A stretch of 47,181 nucleotides of DNA from Mesorhizobium intechi (GCF_002879535.1 NZ_PNOT02000210.1:1-47181); one strand, 5' to 3'. Counted from the first letter of the stretch, positions 35,595-44,538 are shown. Made by a program: numbers and translations. Notes: generated by a model not told the origin, from the letters alone.

Positions 35595-36053
35595 TTGACC
35601 GACGATAGCAACGACGCTCGCATCGACCTTCTCGAGCTGACCGCCCACATCGTATCCGCCTACGTCGAGAAGAACCGCCTGCCCGCCTCCGGCCTGGCGG
35701 ACCTCATCGCCAGCGTCGCCGCCTCGATCGGCGGGCTCGGCAAGCCGGCAGTGCCGGTGGCGGCCCCCCTGGTTCCCGCGGTCAACCCGAAGAAGTCGGT
35801 GACGCCGGATTTCATCATCTGCCTCGAAGACGGCAAGAAGTTCAAATCCCTCAAGCGCCATCTCGGCGTGCATTTCGGCCTGACGCCGGACGCCTACCGC
35901 GCCAAATGGGGCCTTCCGTCGGACTATCCGATGGTGGCGCCCAACTATGCGGCCTCGCGCTCGCAACTGGCGAAGTCGATCGGCCTCGGCCGCAAGGCCG
36001 TCGAAGTGGCGCCCGTCAAAGCCAAGGGCCGCAAGGCCAAGGTTTCGGCCTGA
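35595..36053 (+). CDS. mucR: MucR/Ros family zinc-finger transcriptional regulator
   Basis: This regulator has 152 residues and starts with TTG, with GGAGG at good spacing. The N-terminal half is the MucR oligomerisation region (LLELTAHIVSAYVEKNRLP). The single prokaryotic zinc finger lies at about residues 75-110: ICLEDGKKFKSLKRHLGVHFGLTPDAYRAKW, given here as its parts ICLEDGKKFKSL and KRHLGVHFGLTP, with Cys, Asp and two His as ligands. A basic alanine-lysine tail follows. MucR proteins bind T-A-rich DNA and silence exopolysaccharide, motility and horizontally gained genes in rhizobia. The 211-bp upstream gap is unusually AT-rich near 35384-35420, as expected for an autoregulated mucR. Confidence 0.93.
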   Translation: MTDDSNDARIDLLELTAHIVSAYVEKNRLPASGLADLIASVAASIGGLGKPAVPVAAPLVPAVNPKKSVTPDFIICLEDGKKFKSLKRHLGVHFGLTPDAYRAKWGLPSDYPMVAPNYAASRSQLAKSIGLGRKAVEVAPVKAKGRKAKVSA

Positions 36054-36085
36054 GCCCTGAGCCAATATTTAGGACGACTGGAACA

Positions 36086-36127
36086 GGAGCCTGCCGGCGA
36101 AACCGCCTTGGCAGGCTTCCTGTTTTT
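36086..36127 (+). terminator. Rho-independent terminator of mucR
   Basis: The stem is AGCCTGCC (36088-36095) with GGCAGGCT (36110-36117), with an inner GGCG/CGCC pairing in the loop, followed by TGTTTTT (36121-36127). It lies 33 bp after the mucR stop and before the aminotransferase gene. Confidence 0.8.
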
Positions 36128-36168
36128 GTGGCTTGGATGAACCGGACAAAGGTCATGCGGGGGAAGCC

Positions 36169-37269
36169 ATGAACTACACCAGGATGGTGATCGAGAAAGA
36201 GGCGCCGGAGGAGTACGGCTACGACCGCATCCTCTACAATCTTTCCGAAAGTTCGATCGCCGACCAGAAGCTTTCAGACATTGGCCTTTCGCTGCCGGAC
36301 CTCACGCTGTTCTATGGCGAGCATCGCGGCGACAAGGAACTGCGCGCTCTGATAGCGGCGCAGGATGCCGGCATCTCGCCTGACGATGTGCTGGTCACCG
36401 CCGGTGCGGCCGGCGCGCTGTTCATCATCTCGACGTCGCTGCTGTCGGCGAGCGATCATCTCGTCGTCATACGGCCCAATTATGCCACGAACATCGAAAC
36501 ACCACGCGCGATCGGCTGCGCCATCGGCTTTGTCGACCTCGCCTTCGAGCAAGGCTTTGCCATCGATGTCGAGGCCGTCAGGGCGGCGATGCGGCCGAAC
36601 ACCAGGCTGATAAGCGTAACGTGCCCACACAACCCGACCGGCACGATGATGCGCCAGGCCGATCTCGACGCGCTGGTGGCGCTCGCGGAAAGCCGCAATT
36701 GCCATTTGCTGGTCGACGAGACCTACCGCGACCTTTCCTATGGCAGGCGCCTGCCGTCGGCGGCGTCGCTGAGCAAGAAGGCGATCAGCGTCTCGTCGCT
36801 GTCGAAGGCCTTCGGCATTCCGGGCATCCGCATCGGCTGGCTGATCACCAGGGATGCCGCGCTTCAGGAGACGTTCCTTGCCGCCAAGGAACAGATCGGC
36901 ATCTGCGGCAGCGTCATCGACGAAGGCATTGCGTGCGGCATGCTCGAGCGTCGTGAGGCTTTCCTGGGAGCGCTGCTGCCCGAAATGGCGAAGCGTCGAG
37001 ACATCGTCCAGGCCTGGATCGACCGCGAGCCGCTGGTCGACTGGGTGCGCCCCGAGGGCGGCGTCGTCGGCTTCCCGCGCCTCAAGGTCGAACCCGGCTT
37101 CGATCTCGACCGCTTCTATGTGAACCTGCTGGAAAACCATGGCACCTATGTCGGGCCCGGCCACTGGTTCGAAATGGAAAAACGCTTCTTCCGCGTCGGC
37201 TTCGGCTGGCCGACGGAGGTCGAGTTGCGAGGCGGGCTCGACGCCATTTCGGCGGCACTTCGGCAGTAA
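36169..37269 (+). CDS. PLP-dependent class I/II aminotransferase
   Basis: This fold-type I aminotransferase has 366 residues. The N-terminus is short. The cofactor-phosphate region is LVTAGAAGALFIIS, the pyridine-ring aspartate and tyrosine lie in CHLLVDETYRDLSYG, and the Schiff-base lysine is in SVSSLSKAFGIPGIRIGW. The C-terminal arginine for the substrate carboxylate is in KRFFRVGFGWP. A GGGGGAAG ribosome site precedes the ATG at 36169. The substrate is unknown; it resembles aspartate/tyrosine-type and biosynthetic aminotransferases. It stands alone between the mucR terminator and the MFS gene. Confidence 0.92.
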   Translation: MNYTRMVIEKEAPEEYGYDRILYNLSESSIADQKLSDIGLSLPDLTLFYGEHRGDKELRALIAAQDAGISPDDVLVTAGAAGALFIISTSLLSASDHLVVIRPNYATNIETPRAIGCAIGFVDLAFEQGFAIDVEAVRAAMRPNTRLISVTCPHNPTGTMMRQADLDALVALAESRNCHLLVDETYRDLSYGRRLPSAASLSKKAISVSSLSKAFGIPGIRIGWLITRDAALQETFLAAKEQIGICGSVIDEGIACGMLERREAFLGALLPEMAKRRDIVQAWIDREPLVDWVRPEGGVVGFPRLKVEPGFDLDRFYVNLLENHGTYVGPGHWFEMEKRFFRVGFGWPTEVELRGGLDAISAALRQ

Positions 37270-37362
37270 CTTCCCTGTGCGATGGACGCAACGGGCTGAA
37301 ATCCCTTGATCCAGTGCTGATTTTCGCACACATCCCGCATCGAACTTTGCTAGACGTTCCAT

Positions 37363-37373
37363 TGGTCGGACCA
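37363..37373. promoter_or_regulatory. candidate GntR-type operator TGGTCGGACCA
   Basis: A perfect 11-bp palindrome (TGGTC-G-GACCA) lies in the 262-bp gap between the aminotransferase and MFS genes, 159 bp before the MFS start. It fits the TGGTCnGACCA consensus of FadR/PdhR-type GntR regulators. The rest of this gap shows no gene or clear promoter to my eye. Confidence 0.4.
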
Positions 37374-37531
37374 GCGCCCATCTGGGAAGTGCCCCGCCGG
37401 CATCGCATCGGCCCGAAAATCCACTCCGATTCTCGGAAAACACGATACGAAACTAATCGGCGTTGGAGCGTACTTTGTGCGTCCGGTGGGATGCGCGTCG
37501 TTCCAATGCGATCGCAACGGGGCCTATATTC

Positions 37532-38770
37532 ATGACATCCCTGCAAACTCCACCAGAGCAGCGTTACGCTGCCTTCCGGCACAAAGCTTTCCTCAGCTAC
37601 TGGACGGCGCGCTTCCTCACCACTTTCGCGACCATGATCGTCTCTGTCGCCGTCGGCTGGCAGGTCTATGATTTGACTCGCGATCCTTTCGACCTCGGCA
37701 TTGTCGGCATCGTCCAGTTCGCGCCGTCCCTGCTTCTGGTGCTGATCACCGGCGTCGTCGCCGACCGCTTCGGCCGCCGGCTGATCATGGCGCTGGCAAC
37801 GGTGGTCGAGGCAGGCTGTGCGCTGGTGCTCCTGTATTTCACGCTGCGGGGCCTCCTCAGTCCGCTGCCGATCTTCGTCGTCCTGGCGCTGTTCGGCATG
37901 GCGCGTGCCTTCTACGGACCGGCCTCGTCGTCGCTGTTTGCCAATCTGGTGCCACCGGAAGATTTCGGCAATGCCATCGCCTGGAACTCGTCCGCCTGGC
38001 AGACGGCGACGATCGTCGGCCCGGTCGCCGGCGGCCTGCTCTACGGCGTGTCGGCCGAGTTGGCCTACGGCACTGCCTCTCTGCTGATGCTGGTGGCCGG
38101 TCTGCTGATCTTCACCATTCCCAGGCCGGCCCAGCGGAGCGCCACCGACAAGCCGACGATGGAGACGCTGTTTGCCGGCTTCCGCTACATATGGAGCGAG
38201 AAGATCGTGCTCGGCGCCATCTCGCTCGATCTGTTCGCCGTGCTTCTGTCGGGCGCCTCGGCGCTGTTGCCGGTCTATGCGCGCGATATTCTTGAACTCG
38301 GCCCTTGGGGCCTCGGTCTTTTGCGCTCGGCGCCCGGCATAGGCGCCATCTGTGTTGCGGTCTGGCTGGCCGGGCACCCGCTTCGTGACAATGCCGGTAA
38401 GATCATGCTCGGCTTCGTCGCGGCATTCGGCGCCTGCACCGTGCTGTTTGGCCTGTCGACCATCACCTGGTTGTCGATCGTCGCACTGGCCTTGCTCGGC
38501 GCGACCGACATGTTCAGCGTCTATATCAGGGAGACGCTGATCCAGCTGTGGACGCCGGACGAGGTGCGCGGCCGCGTCAACGCCGTCAACCAGGTTTTCG
38601 TCGGCGCCTCCAACGAGGTCGGCGAATTCCGTGCTGGCACCATGGCGGCGCTGATCGGCACCGTGCCGGCGGTGGTGATCGGCGGCGTCGGCGCCATCGC
38701 GGTGGCGGGCCTGTGGGCGTGGCTGTTTCCGCAGTTGCGCAGGGTGCGGCACCTCGACGGGCGCAACTGA
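37532..38770 (+). CDS. MFS transporter (EntS-like exporter family)
   Basis: This 12-span major facilitator protein has 412 residues. The family loop motif VADRFGRRLIM follows the second/third helix. The later VYIRETLIQLWTPDEVRGRVNAVNQVF is characteristic of the MFS_3/EntS group (shown here as two pieces, VYIRETLIQLWTPDE and VRGRVNAVNQVF). FYGPASSSLFANLVPPE is another hallmark. The ATG at 37532 has only a weak GGGG upstream, and a frame extends to 37463. Members export siderophores, macrolides or other small molecules, but nothing nearby identifies the cargo. Confidence 0.93.
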   Translation: MTSLQTPPEQRYAAFRHKAFLSYWTARFLTTFATMIVSVAVGWQVYDLTRDPFDLGIVGIVQFAPSLLLVLITGVVADRFGRRLIMALATVVEAGCALVLLYFTLRGLLSPLPIFVVLALFGMARAFYGPASSSLFANLVPPEDFGNAIAWNSSAWQTATIVGPVAGGLLYGVSAELAYGTASLLMLVAGLLIFTIPRPAQRSATDKPTMETLFAGFRYIWSEKIVLGAISLDLFAVLLSGASALLPVYARDILELGPWGLGLLRSAPGIGAICVAVWLAGHPLRDNAGKIMLGFVAAFGACTVLFGLSTITWLSIVALALLGATDMFSVYIRETLIQLWTPDEVRGRVNAVNQVFVGASNEVGEFRAGTMAALIGTVPAVVIGGVGAIAVAGLWAWLFPQLRRVRHLDGRN

Positions 38771-39021
38771 TTGGGCGGTAGGCCCAAAACGCCGAGTCCG
38801 GCGCTCGGAGCGAGAACTCGTCGGCCGGCGAGCACAACGGTTAGAGGGCAGACCGGCGCGCCAAGAGAGCCGTCCGTCCCGAGTTCTGGAAGGGCCGCAA
38901 TATGCCGTGAATGGACTGGCAGCTTCGAGGCTCGCACAATCAGAAGCAGACCTTCAGGCGCCCCGCATAGATCGACGCGGAGCGACACAACCAACTTCGG
39001 TGTTGGATGTCGACCTTGTTT

Positions 39022-42000
39022 TCACCACTTGACGCGCAAGCCAAGCGAGCCGGTCAGAACATGGCTGTCGCCGAAGTCTTCCAGGTCGGTCCGGGCGACG
39101 GCTTCGCCAAAAACCGAAAACCTGTCGTCGGCCCAGTTGATCGTGCCGCCGATGCCGAGGCCGCCCCAGAGCCGCTTATCGCGGCTGGTAAGCGTGCTGC
39201 CGGCGAGGTCGACGGACGAGCCATCCCCGAAGTCATAGTAAAGGTTGGCGATGCCGTAGAGGTTCGTGCGGCCGGCGCGGCCCATGCGGTCTTGCCATTG
39301 CGTCTGGTGGTCGAGCGAGAGGCCGAGGCGGCCGAGCAGGCTGTCGCTGTCGCCGGGAGCAACGCTGGCGCCGAACGTGTCGGTGAAGGCGTCGAGATTA
39401 ATGGATGACCAGGCAAGCTGCGCCTGCGGTGTCAGCGACCAGTTCGGGTCGAGCATGATGCGCTTGCCCGCTTCGAGGCCGAGCGCATAGCCGACGCCTT
39501 TGTTGCCGTCGACGAGCCGCTTCCCCGCGGTCGCCGAGTCGAGATTGCTGTCGTACCAGATCACTTGCGCCTGGCCGTCGACGTAGAAGCCCTCCGCGCC
39601 ATACCAGGTCAGTGAGCCGGAAACGCCGTAGCCGGTGCTATCGATCGACCCGCTGCCGAACACCGACGAGACGTCGGCCGACACCGTGCCATACTGGAAG
39701 ACGACGCCGCCGATGAACTGACCGGCCGCGCTGTCGGACAAAAGCATGTCGGCTCCGGTCTGCAGCCTCCAGGTCGAGCTGTCGTAAGTCGTTCCGGTGG
39801 TCGAGCTTTGCGGATCGTAGGAGCCGCTGGCGCCTTCGATCCTGCCCCACAGCCCGATGCCGGCCTCGGCCTTCACATCGTCGGAGACCCCATCGGCGCC
39901 TTGCGCTTCGACGGTCCAGGAGCGGTTGCCGAGCCTCTGCTGCAGCGTGCCCAGCTGGTTGAAGCTCTGCAACGAGCCCGCATAGGCCTCATAGAGCGGT
40001 GCGCCGGCCTGATAGAGTGGAGTTCCGGGGCCGCCACTATCGATAAGCGCGGAGCGCAAATACCAGTCGCCGTCGGCGGGCGTGCTCACGCCGCCCTCAT
40101 AGAGCCTGTAGGCATAGGCGCCGCCGACGACCGCCGCATCGCCGTCGAAGGTGTAGTCGCTCTTCAGCGAGAAGGTGCCGTTCGAGGTGCCGCCGACATC
40201 GACGATCTTGATGCCGTCGACGGTCTGGCCTTCGGCGCCGCCGAGATTCGCAATCTGGAGCGTGCTCGTGCCCGATGTGTTGCCGGCGATGACCAGCATG
40301 TCGGTCGCCGAACTGTCGCCACCGAGCGCGGTGTTGAGAACGATGTTGCCGCCAATGCCGATATAGTTGCCGCTGACGGTCAGCGTGTGGCCGACGCCGC
40401 CGGCGGCGATGCGCACGGTTCCGGCGTTGGCCAGCCCGGCAACCGTCTGGGAAGTGCCGGCAAGATCGAGCGTGGCGCTCGAGGCAACCGAGAATTGCGA
40501 GGAGGAACTGAACGCGTTCGCCGCGCCTGCGGCAAGCGTGCCACCGCCGACCGAAATGGCGCCGGTAAATGCCGAGTTGTCCGAGGCAAGCACCAGCGTG
40601 CCGGCGCCGGTCTTGGCAAGGTTGCCGCTGCCTGAGATCGCGCCGGACAAAGTGAGGTCGGCCACGGTGTCGAGGGTGCCGCCGGCCGCCGAAAGCGTAA
40701 CATTGCGCGCTGAGGCGAAGGCCGCCGTGTTGCGTAGCGCGCCGCCGGAGAGCGTCAGGCTGCCGGCGGCCGCGCCGAGATTGTTGTCGGCCGCAACCGA
40801 AAGCACGCCGCCCGAGACGGTCGTGCCGCCCGTGTGGGTGTTGGCGCCCGAAAGCACCAGCGTGCCGGCATCGGTCTTGATCAGGCTGCTGGCCCCGGTC
40901 AGAACAGAGGCGATGGTGGCTGTATAGCCCGCTCCGGCCGCCGTGCCGTCGCCGACCCGGATGATGCTTTCGCCGCCGGCGCCGGCCAGCGTGATGGCGT
41001 CGCCCTCGATGCGGTAGCCATCGGCTGCAAACTGCATGCCGGTGACCGCCAGCGCGCCGTCGCCGTCGTCGGCGACGACGGTGCCGCCGAGCGTCTGGAA
41101 GACGGCGAAGCCGGGCTGCGGCGTCATGGCGCCGTTGTTCAGGCCGTTGCTTTCCGTCCAGTTGGGGCTCGTCGCCGTCCAGGTGCCGTTGCCGCCATCG
41201 ACCAGATTGTTGTTGGCATTGCCGGCCGCGTCGCCGTCCCAGAACAACAGCTCGGCGACGAACGTGCTGATCAGATTGACCTGGTTGGCCACCGAGGTCT
41301 GCACCGTCAGGTCGGCTGGCGTGACGCCGGCCGGCAGAGTGCCGAGCTCGAGACCATTGTCGGTGAGCGTGCCGCCATAATTGATCAGCCGGTAGACGCC
41401 AGGCCCGAAGCCGCCGACATCGGTGATGTCAAGGCTGCCGTCCAGCGTCAGGTCGCCGGTCACCACGGTCAGGTCGTTGACGCCGCCGCCGACAATGCCG
41501 GCCCGGCCAAGCTCGTAGTTGAGGGTTGAGCCCGAACTCAGGCTGAGCGATCCAACCGTCAGCGTGCCGGGGCTGGAACCCGGCGCCAGCACGCCGCCAT
41601 CGGCGATGATCACCGCGCTGCCGATCGAGCCGGAGCCGCCCAGCGTCGCGCCGCTGTTGACCGTCGTCTCGGTATTGCCGAGCGAGCCCTCTACGAGAAG
41701 CGCGCCGCCGTTGACGGTTGTGAGGCCGGTATAGGTGTTGGTGCCGTTCAGGGTCAGTGTGCCGGCGCCGTCCTTGGTCAGCCCGCCGGTCCCGCTGACG
41801 ACACCGGAAAACGCCGTCGAGAGATCATTGCCGCCAACCGCCAATGTGTTCGCGCCGAGATGGACATTGCCGTCCCCCTCGATCGACCCGGCCGTGGTGC
41901 CGCCGCTCGTGAGATTTGAAATGTCCAGCGCACCGGTCCCGTTCAAGATGAAGCGCGCTGTGCCGCCACTGGCCGTGTCCCGAATGAAAGTCGTGCCGCC

Positions 42001-42933
42001 GCTATTGGTCGTAATGTTGGCGCTGCCGGCCGCGCTCGTATTAAAGAAACCCAGATTGAAATTGTTAATGATGGTGGCGCTGCCGGCCGTGCTCGTATCT
42101 GCGAAACTCATCCCGGTGCCGCCATTGTTGGTGATGCTGGCGTTGCCGGCTGTGCTGGTGTCGTGGAAGGCCAACAAGCCGTTCTCGGTAATGGTGGCGT
42201 TGCCGGCCGTGCTCGCGCCCAAGAAATCCGTTACGGCGTTGTTGATGATTTTGGAATTGTCGGCCGTGCTGTTGTCGCGGAAGTTAAGATTTTTTTCGTT
42301 GTTGATGGTGGCGTTGCCGGCCGTGGCCGTATTGAAGAAATCTATTATGTTTTCTGTTTGGTTGGATGGCGAGTTGTTGTTGTTGATGGTGGCATTTCCG
42401 GCCGTGCTGCTGTTGAGGAACTGCAATAAGGTGCTGAAACCGCCGCTGTTATTGACGATGGTGGCGCTGCCGGCCGTGCTGCTGTTGGAGAACGAGAGAG
42501 AGCCGTTGTTGTTGATGGTGGCGCTGCCGCCGTCGATAACAATGCCGGCGCCATTGAACGTCAGTTTTGGGGAGAAGAATGATTGAATGTTGAACGTATA
42601 GGCGGAAGCCCCGGCGTTGAGTGTCCAGCCACCGACAGTGATGGTGGGCGCCGTGAGCGACAGGTTGGTGCCGTTCGATACTCCGAAAATGGCGGTGCCG
42701 GTCGGCACTGCTGCCGGGGTCCAATTGGCGCCGCTGCTGTAATCGAACGTCCCGGGGATTCCAGGTGCCGTCGGGTTGAGATTCCAGGTCGCGTCCTGGG
42801 CCGCGGCCGGCAAGACGGTGACAAGCAGCGCCGCGGATGCGAGCAGCCCGGCACGCAACGAAGCCAGCGTTGCCCGCGCGCGCAATTCCGGCGCGCCGGG
42901 CCGATCCGGCATTCCAGCGATTCCCACAGGCAT
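39022..42933 (-). CDS. autotransporter with PATR passenger repeats and C-terminal beta-barrel
   Basis: This type V secreted surface protein has 1303 residues. The signal peptide is at about 1-46 (positively charged start, then LLASAALLVTVLPAAAQ). The passenger (about 47-1020) carries a run of 19-residue STAGNATI-type repeats (about 137-325). It also holds three autotransporter-associated beta-strand (PATR) units: LTKDGAGTLTLNG near 386, LIKTDAGTLVLSG near 681 and LAKTGAGTLVLAS near 771. The beta-barrel domain spans about 1020-1303, beginning GIGLWGRIEGASG and ending with the aromatic residue of LRVKW. The ATG at 42933 has AAGGGA almost touching it; ATG 42912 is an alternative. Adhesion or matrix roles are usual for the family. 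Confidence 0.93.
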   Translation of the reverse strand: MPVGIAGMPDRPGAPELRARATLASLRAGLLASAALLVTVLPAAAQDATWNLNPTAPGIPGTFDYSSGANWTPAAVPTGTAIFGVSNGTNLSLTAPTITVGGWTLNAGASAYTFNIQSFFSPKLTFNGAGIVIDGGSATINNNGSLSFSNSSTAGSATIVNNSGGFSTLLQFLNSSTAGNATINNNNSPSNQTENIIDFFNTATAGNATINNEKNLNFRDNSTADNSKIINNAVTDFLGASTAGNATITENGLLAFHDTSTAGNASITNNGGTGMSFADTSTAGSATIINNFNLGFFNTSAAGSANITTNSGGTTFIRDTASGGTARFILNGTGALDISNLTSGGTTAGSIEGDGNVHLGANTLAVGGNDLSTAFSGVVSGTGGLTKDGAGTLTLNGTNTYTGLTTVNGGALLVEGSLGNTETTVNSGATLGGSGSIGSAVIIADGGVLAPGSSPGTLTVGSLSLSSGSTLNYELGRAGIVGGGVNDLTVVTGDLTLDGSLDITDVGGFGPGVYRLINYGGTLTDNGLELGTLPAGVTPADLTVQTSVANQVNLISTFVAELLFWDGDAAGNANNNLVDGGNGTWTATSPNWTESNGLNNGAMTPQPGFAVFQTLGGTVVADDGDGALAVTGMQFAADGYRIEGDAITLAGAGGESIIRVGDGTAAGAGYTATIASVLTGASSLIKTDAGTLVLSGANTHTGGTTVSGGVLSVAADNNLGAAAGSLTLSGGALRNTAAFASARNVTLSAAGGTLDTVADLTLSGAISGSGNLAKTGAGTLVLASDNSAFTGAISVGGGTLAAGAANAFSSSSQFSVASSATLDLAGTSQTVAGLANAGTVRIAAGGVGHTLTVSGNYIGIGGNIVLNTALGGDSSATDMLVIAGNTSGTSTLQIANLGGAEGQTVDGIKIVDVGGTSNGTFSLKSDYTFDGDAAVVGGAYAYRLYEGGVSTPADGDWYLRSALIDSGGPGTPLYQAGAPLYEAYAGSLQSFNQLGTLQQRLGNRSWTVEAQGADGVSDDVKAEAGIGLWGRIEGASGSYDPQSSTTGTTYDSSTWRLQTGADMLLSDSAAGQFIGGVVFQYGTVSADVSSVFGSGSIDSTGYGVSGSLTWYGAEGFYVDGQAQVIWYDSNLDSATAGKRLVDGNKGVGYALGLEAGKRIMLDPNWSLTPQAQLAWSSINLDAFTDTFGASVAPGDSDSLLGRLGLSLDHQTQWQDRMGRAGRTNLYGIANLYYDFGDGSSVDLAGSTLTSRDKRLWGGLGIGGTINWADDRFSVFGEAVARTDLEDFGDSHVLTGSLGLRVKW
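41960..42535 (-). repeat. in-frame 57-bp (19-residue) tandem repeats in the autotransporter passenger
   Basis: The GCCGGCCGT-type core recurs at 42469, 42397, 42316, 42259, 42202, 42145, 42082 and 42025, with degenerate units at about 42526 and 41961. Spacings are 72, 81, 57, 57, 57, 63 and 57 bp: one 57-bp unit, with insertions of 6, 15 or 24 bp that all keep the frame. The protein unit reads like STAGNATINNNGxLxFxDT, rich in Asn, Thr and Ser, and probably forms a coil of a beta-helix. Confidence 0.85.
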
Positions 42934-43323
42934 TCCCTTCAGTCACCGCAAAGCCCCCCACCGGAAGATTGCAGCAGCCGGGTCATGGAGCAACGAATGG
43001 TGACGCCTTCTGGTTGTGTTTTCTGCTATCCGTTGCCCGAAAATCACAATTTACAATTGAGTAAAGTAGCGACTTATAATTGAGTGAAGCAGCAACTTGG
43101 TTCCGACCGCGCTTCATCTGTTCCATTGCCAGAGTTCGGCTTCGATCATGCTGGGCCAGCCAAAAAGCGTGCCAGCAAATACACGACTTCTGCCTGCGCG
43201 TCTGCTTCCGAGAAACGCTGTCGCTGGCCCGAACGACAGCCATGAGGGCGCAAAGCGGTCGGCGCCTCGGCGGACGCAAGTCGTTTTGAGCCAAGTTCGG
43301 CCATCCAGCGAGTTGGGTTGCCT
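42934..43323. other. 390-bp intergenic control region of the autotransporter gene
   Basis: No convincing gene is seen on either strand. The part nearest the autotransporter (43040-43100) is strikingly AT-rich for this genome and holds a palindrome CAATT-TAC-AATTG (about 43047-43059) plus the tandem repeats described separately. The remainder up to the amidotransferase stop at 43324 has ordinary composition. The region separates two minus-strand genes, so it should carry the autotransporter promoter and the end of the upstream transcript. Confidence 0.6.
43055..43098. repeat. two 21-bp direct repeats upstream of the autotransporter gene
   Basis: 43055-43075 and 43078-43098 agree at 18 of 21 positions (pattern AATTGAGTrAAGyAGCrACTT), with a 23-bp period, close to two helical turns. 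They lie about 120-165 bp upstream of the autotransporter start. Such phased repeats are typical of operator pairs. The AT-rich context would also suit a MucR-like silencer. Confidence 0.6.
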
Positions 43324-44040
43324 CTAACGAACCGCCCCCTTGCCGAACACCATCCGCAAAAACTCGTCCAGCCAGCGCTTCAGATGCATGTCCCAGATCA
43401 GCCGGCCGCCGAGATGATCGCGGCCGGGCTGCGCGCCCGGCAATTCGAAGCGATGGGCGCCACGCACCACCCAGCGCTGCATCATCACCCGGGTCAGTTC
43501 GCCGTGGAACTGGATGCCCCAGGCATTGTCGCCATAGCGAAAAGCCTGGTTGGGGTAGGTCTCGGCCGTCGCCAGCAGCGTCGCATCCCTCGGCAGGGAA
43601 AAGCCCTCGCGGTGGAACTGGTAGACCATTTCGGGCCAGTGCATCAGGTTCCTGCCGGCCTCGGTCGCCTTGATCGGATACCAGCCGATCTCGACCAGCC
43701 CTTCGCCGTGGCCCTCGACCTTGCCGCCGAGATGATTGACCAGCATCTGCGCGCCAAGGCAGATGCCCAGGCACGGCCGGTTCTCGCGGAGCGGGATTTC
43801 CAGCCAGTTGGTTTCGCGACGAACGAACTCATCCTCGTCGTTGGCGCTCATCGGTCCGCCGAACACCACCGTGCCGGCATGGCCGTCCAGCGTCTCCGGC
43901 AAGGCGTCGCCGAGCGGCGGCCGGCGGATATCGAGCTCGAAACCCTCTTCGATGAGCATGTGGCCAACGCGTCCGGGGCTCGAATTCTCCTGATGCAGCA
44001 CGATCAGGATCTTTGGCTTCGAGCTCGTTGCGCGCGGCAT
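43324..44040 (-). CDS. class I glutamine amidotransferase (GMP-synthase-like)
   Basis: This 238-residue single-domain GATase has the nucleophile cysteine in PCLGICLGAQMLVNHLGG. The catalytic histidine and glutamate are in WGIQFHGELT, and FGGPMSANDEDEF forms the oxyanion strand. It has no synthetase domain, so it is one of the free-standing GuaA-N-like proteins of unknown substrate. It lies 18 bp downstream of the TerB-like gene, probably in one transcript with hemY and the mitofilin gene. It is not of the PuuD type by its motifs. Confidence 0.9.
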   Translation of the reverse strand: MPRATSSKPKILIVLHQENSSPGRVGHMLIEEGFELDIRRPPLGDALPETLDGHAGTVVFGGPMSANDEDEFVRRETNWLEIPLRENRPCLGICLGAQMLVNHLGGKVEGHGEGLVEIGWYPIKATEAGRNLMHWPEMVYQFHREGFSLPRDATLLATAETYPNQAFRYGDNAWGIQFHGELTRVMMQRWVVRGAHRFELPGAQPGRDHLGGRLIWDMHLKRWLDEFLRMVFGKGAVR

Positions 44041-44058
44041 CGTCAGGCGGGATCCCGT

Positions 44059-44538
44059 CTATTCGTCGCTGGATGTTCCACGGGCACCCGGCGCGTGCGC
44101 GGCCGCCTGGCGGCGCGCCTCGACCCGGTCGTGGCGTTCGACGCCGATCAGTTCGGCGACCCGCCACACCGTATTGTCCTCAAGCTCGTGCAGCTCGCCA
44201 TCGGCATAGACAATCTCCCACATCAGCCCGATGAAGGCCTTGCGCCCGTCCGCGTCGAGATGGCGCTTGAGCACGCTGGTGAAGGCATAGAGGTCGATCG
44301 CCTCATTGTCGGCCCGCTCGCCGGCAGCGGCGAGCGCTTCGAGCTCGGCGCCGCTGATCGAGTAGCTCTCGGAGAGCACAGCCTTGAATCGCTCCCATTC
44401 GACGTCCTGGCGCACGCCGTCGGCGTTCATCACATGGTAGAGCAGCGCCGAGGCGGCGACGCGCGGATCGTCCGTGCTGGTTTGCGCGCCGGCCCCGGCC
44501 GGCAAATCCCTGAGAAACGACAGAACACGTTCGAACAT
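44059..44538 (-). CDS. TerB-like (tellurite-resistance TerB domain) protein
   Basis: This is an acidic, all-helical protein of 159 residues. It begins MFERVLSFLRDLPAG and has ALLYHVMNADGVRQDVEWERF near residue 40 and GLMWEIVYADGELHELEDN near 110. These are the two DG-type metal-binding repeats of TerB. A much longer upstream open frame (to 44826) lies over hemY and is spurious. The gene stands between hemY and the amidotransferase. Stand-alone TerB genes in alphaproteobacteria occur outside ter operons; a role in stress or membrane processes is only inferred. Confidence 0.88.
   Translation of the reverse strand: MFERVLSFLRDLPAGAGAQTSTDDPRVAASALLYHVMNADGVRQDVEWERFKAVLSESYSISGAELEALAAAGERADNEAIDLYAFTSVLKRHLDADGRKAFIGLMWEIVYADGELHELEDNTVWRVAELIGVERHDRVEARRQAAAHAPGARGTSSDE

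Noticed and set aside
38940..38972. Minus-strand tail IYAGRLKVCF followed by a stop, like the end of an outer-membrane protein
   Set aside because: The frame has no supporting sequence upstream and is too short to call a remnant gene.
41960..42535. Repeats that could be taken for a CRISPR array
   Set aside because: The repeats are imperfect, in frame, unevenly spaced by multiples of three, and lie inside a coherent autotransporter protein.
43080..43289. Small TTG-started frame in the autotransporter upstream region
   Set aside because: It has no ribosome site, overlaps the tandem repeats, and its composition is unlike the neighbouring genes.
43324..44040. Glutamine amidotransferase as the missing PuuD hydrolase of the amine cluster
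   Set aside because: It lies more than 20 kb away in a hemY-linked run. Its motifs fit the GMP-synthase-like GATase group and not the gamma-glutamyl-GABA hydrolases.
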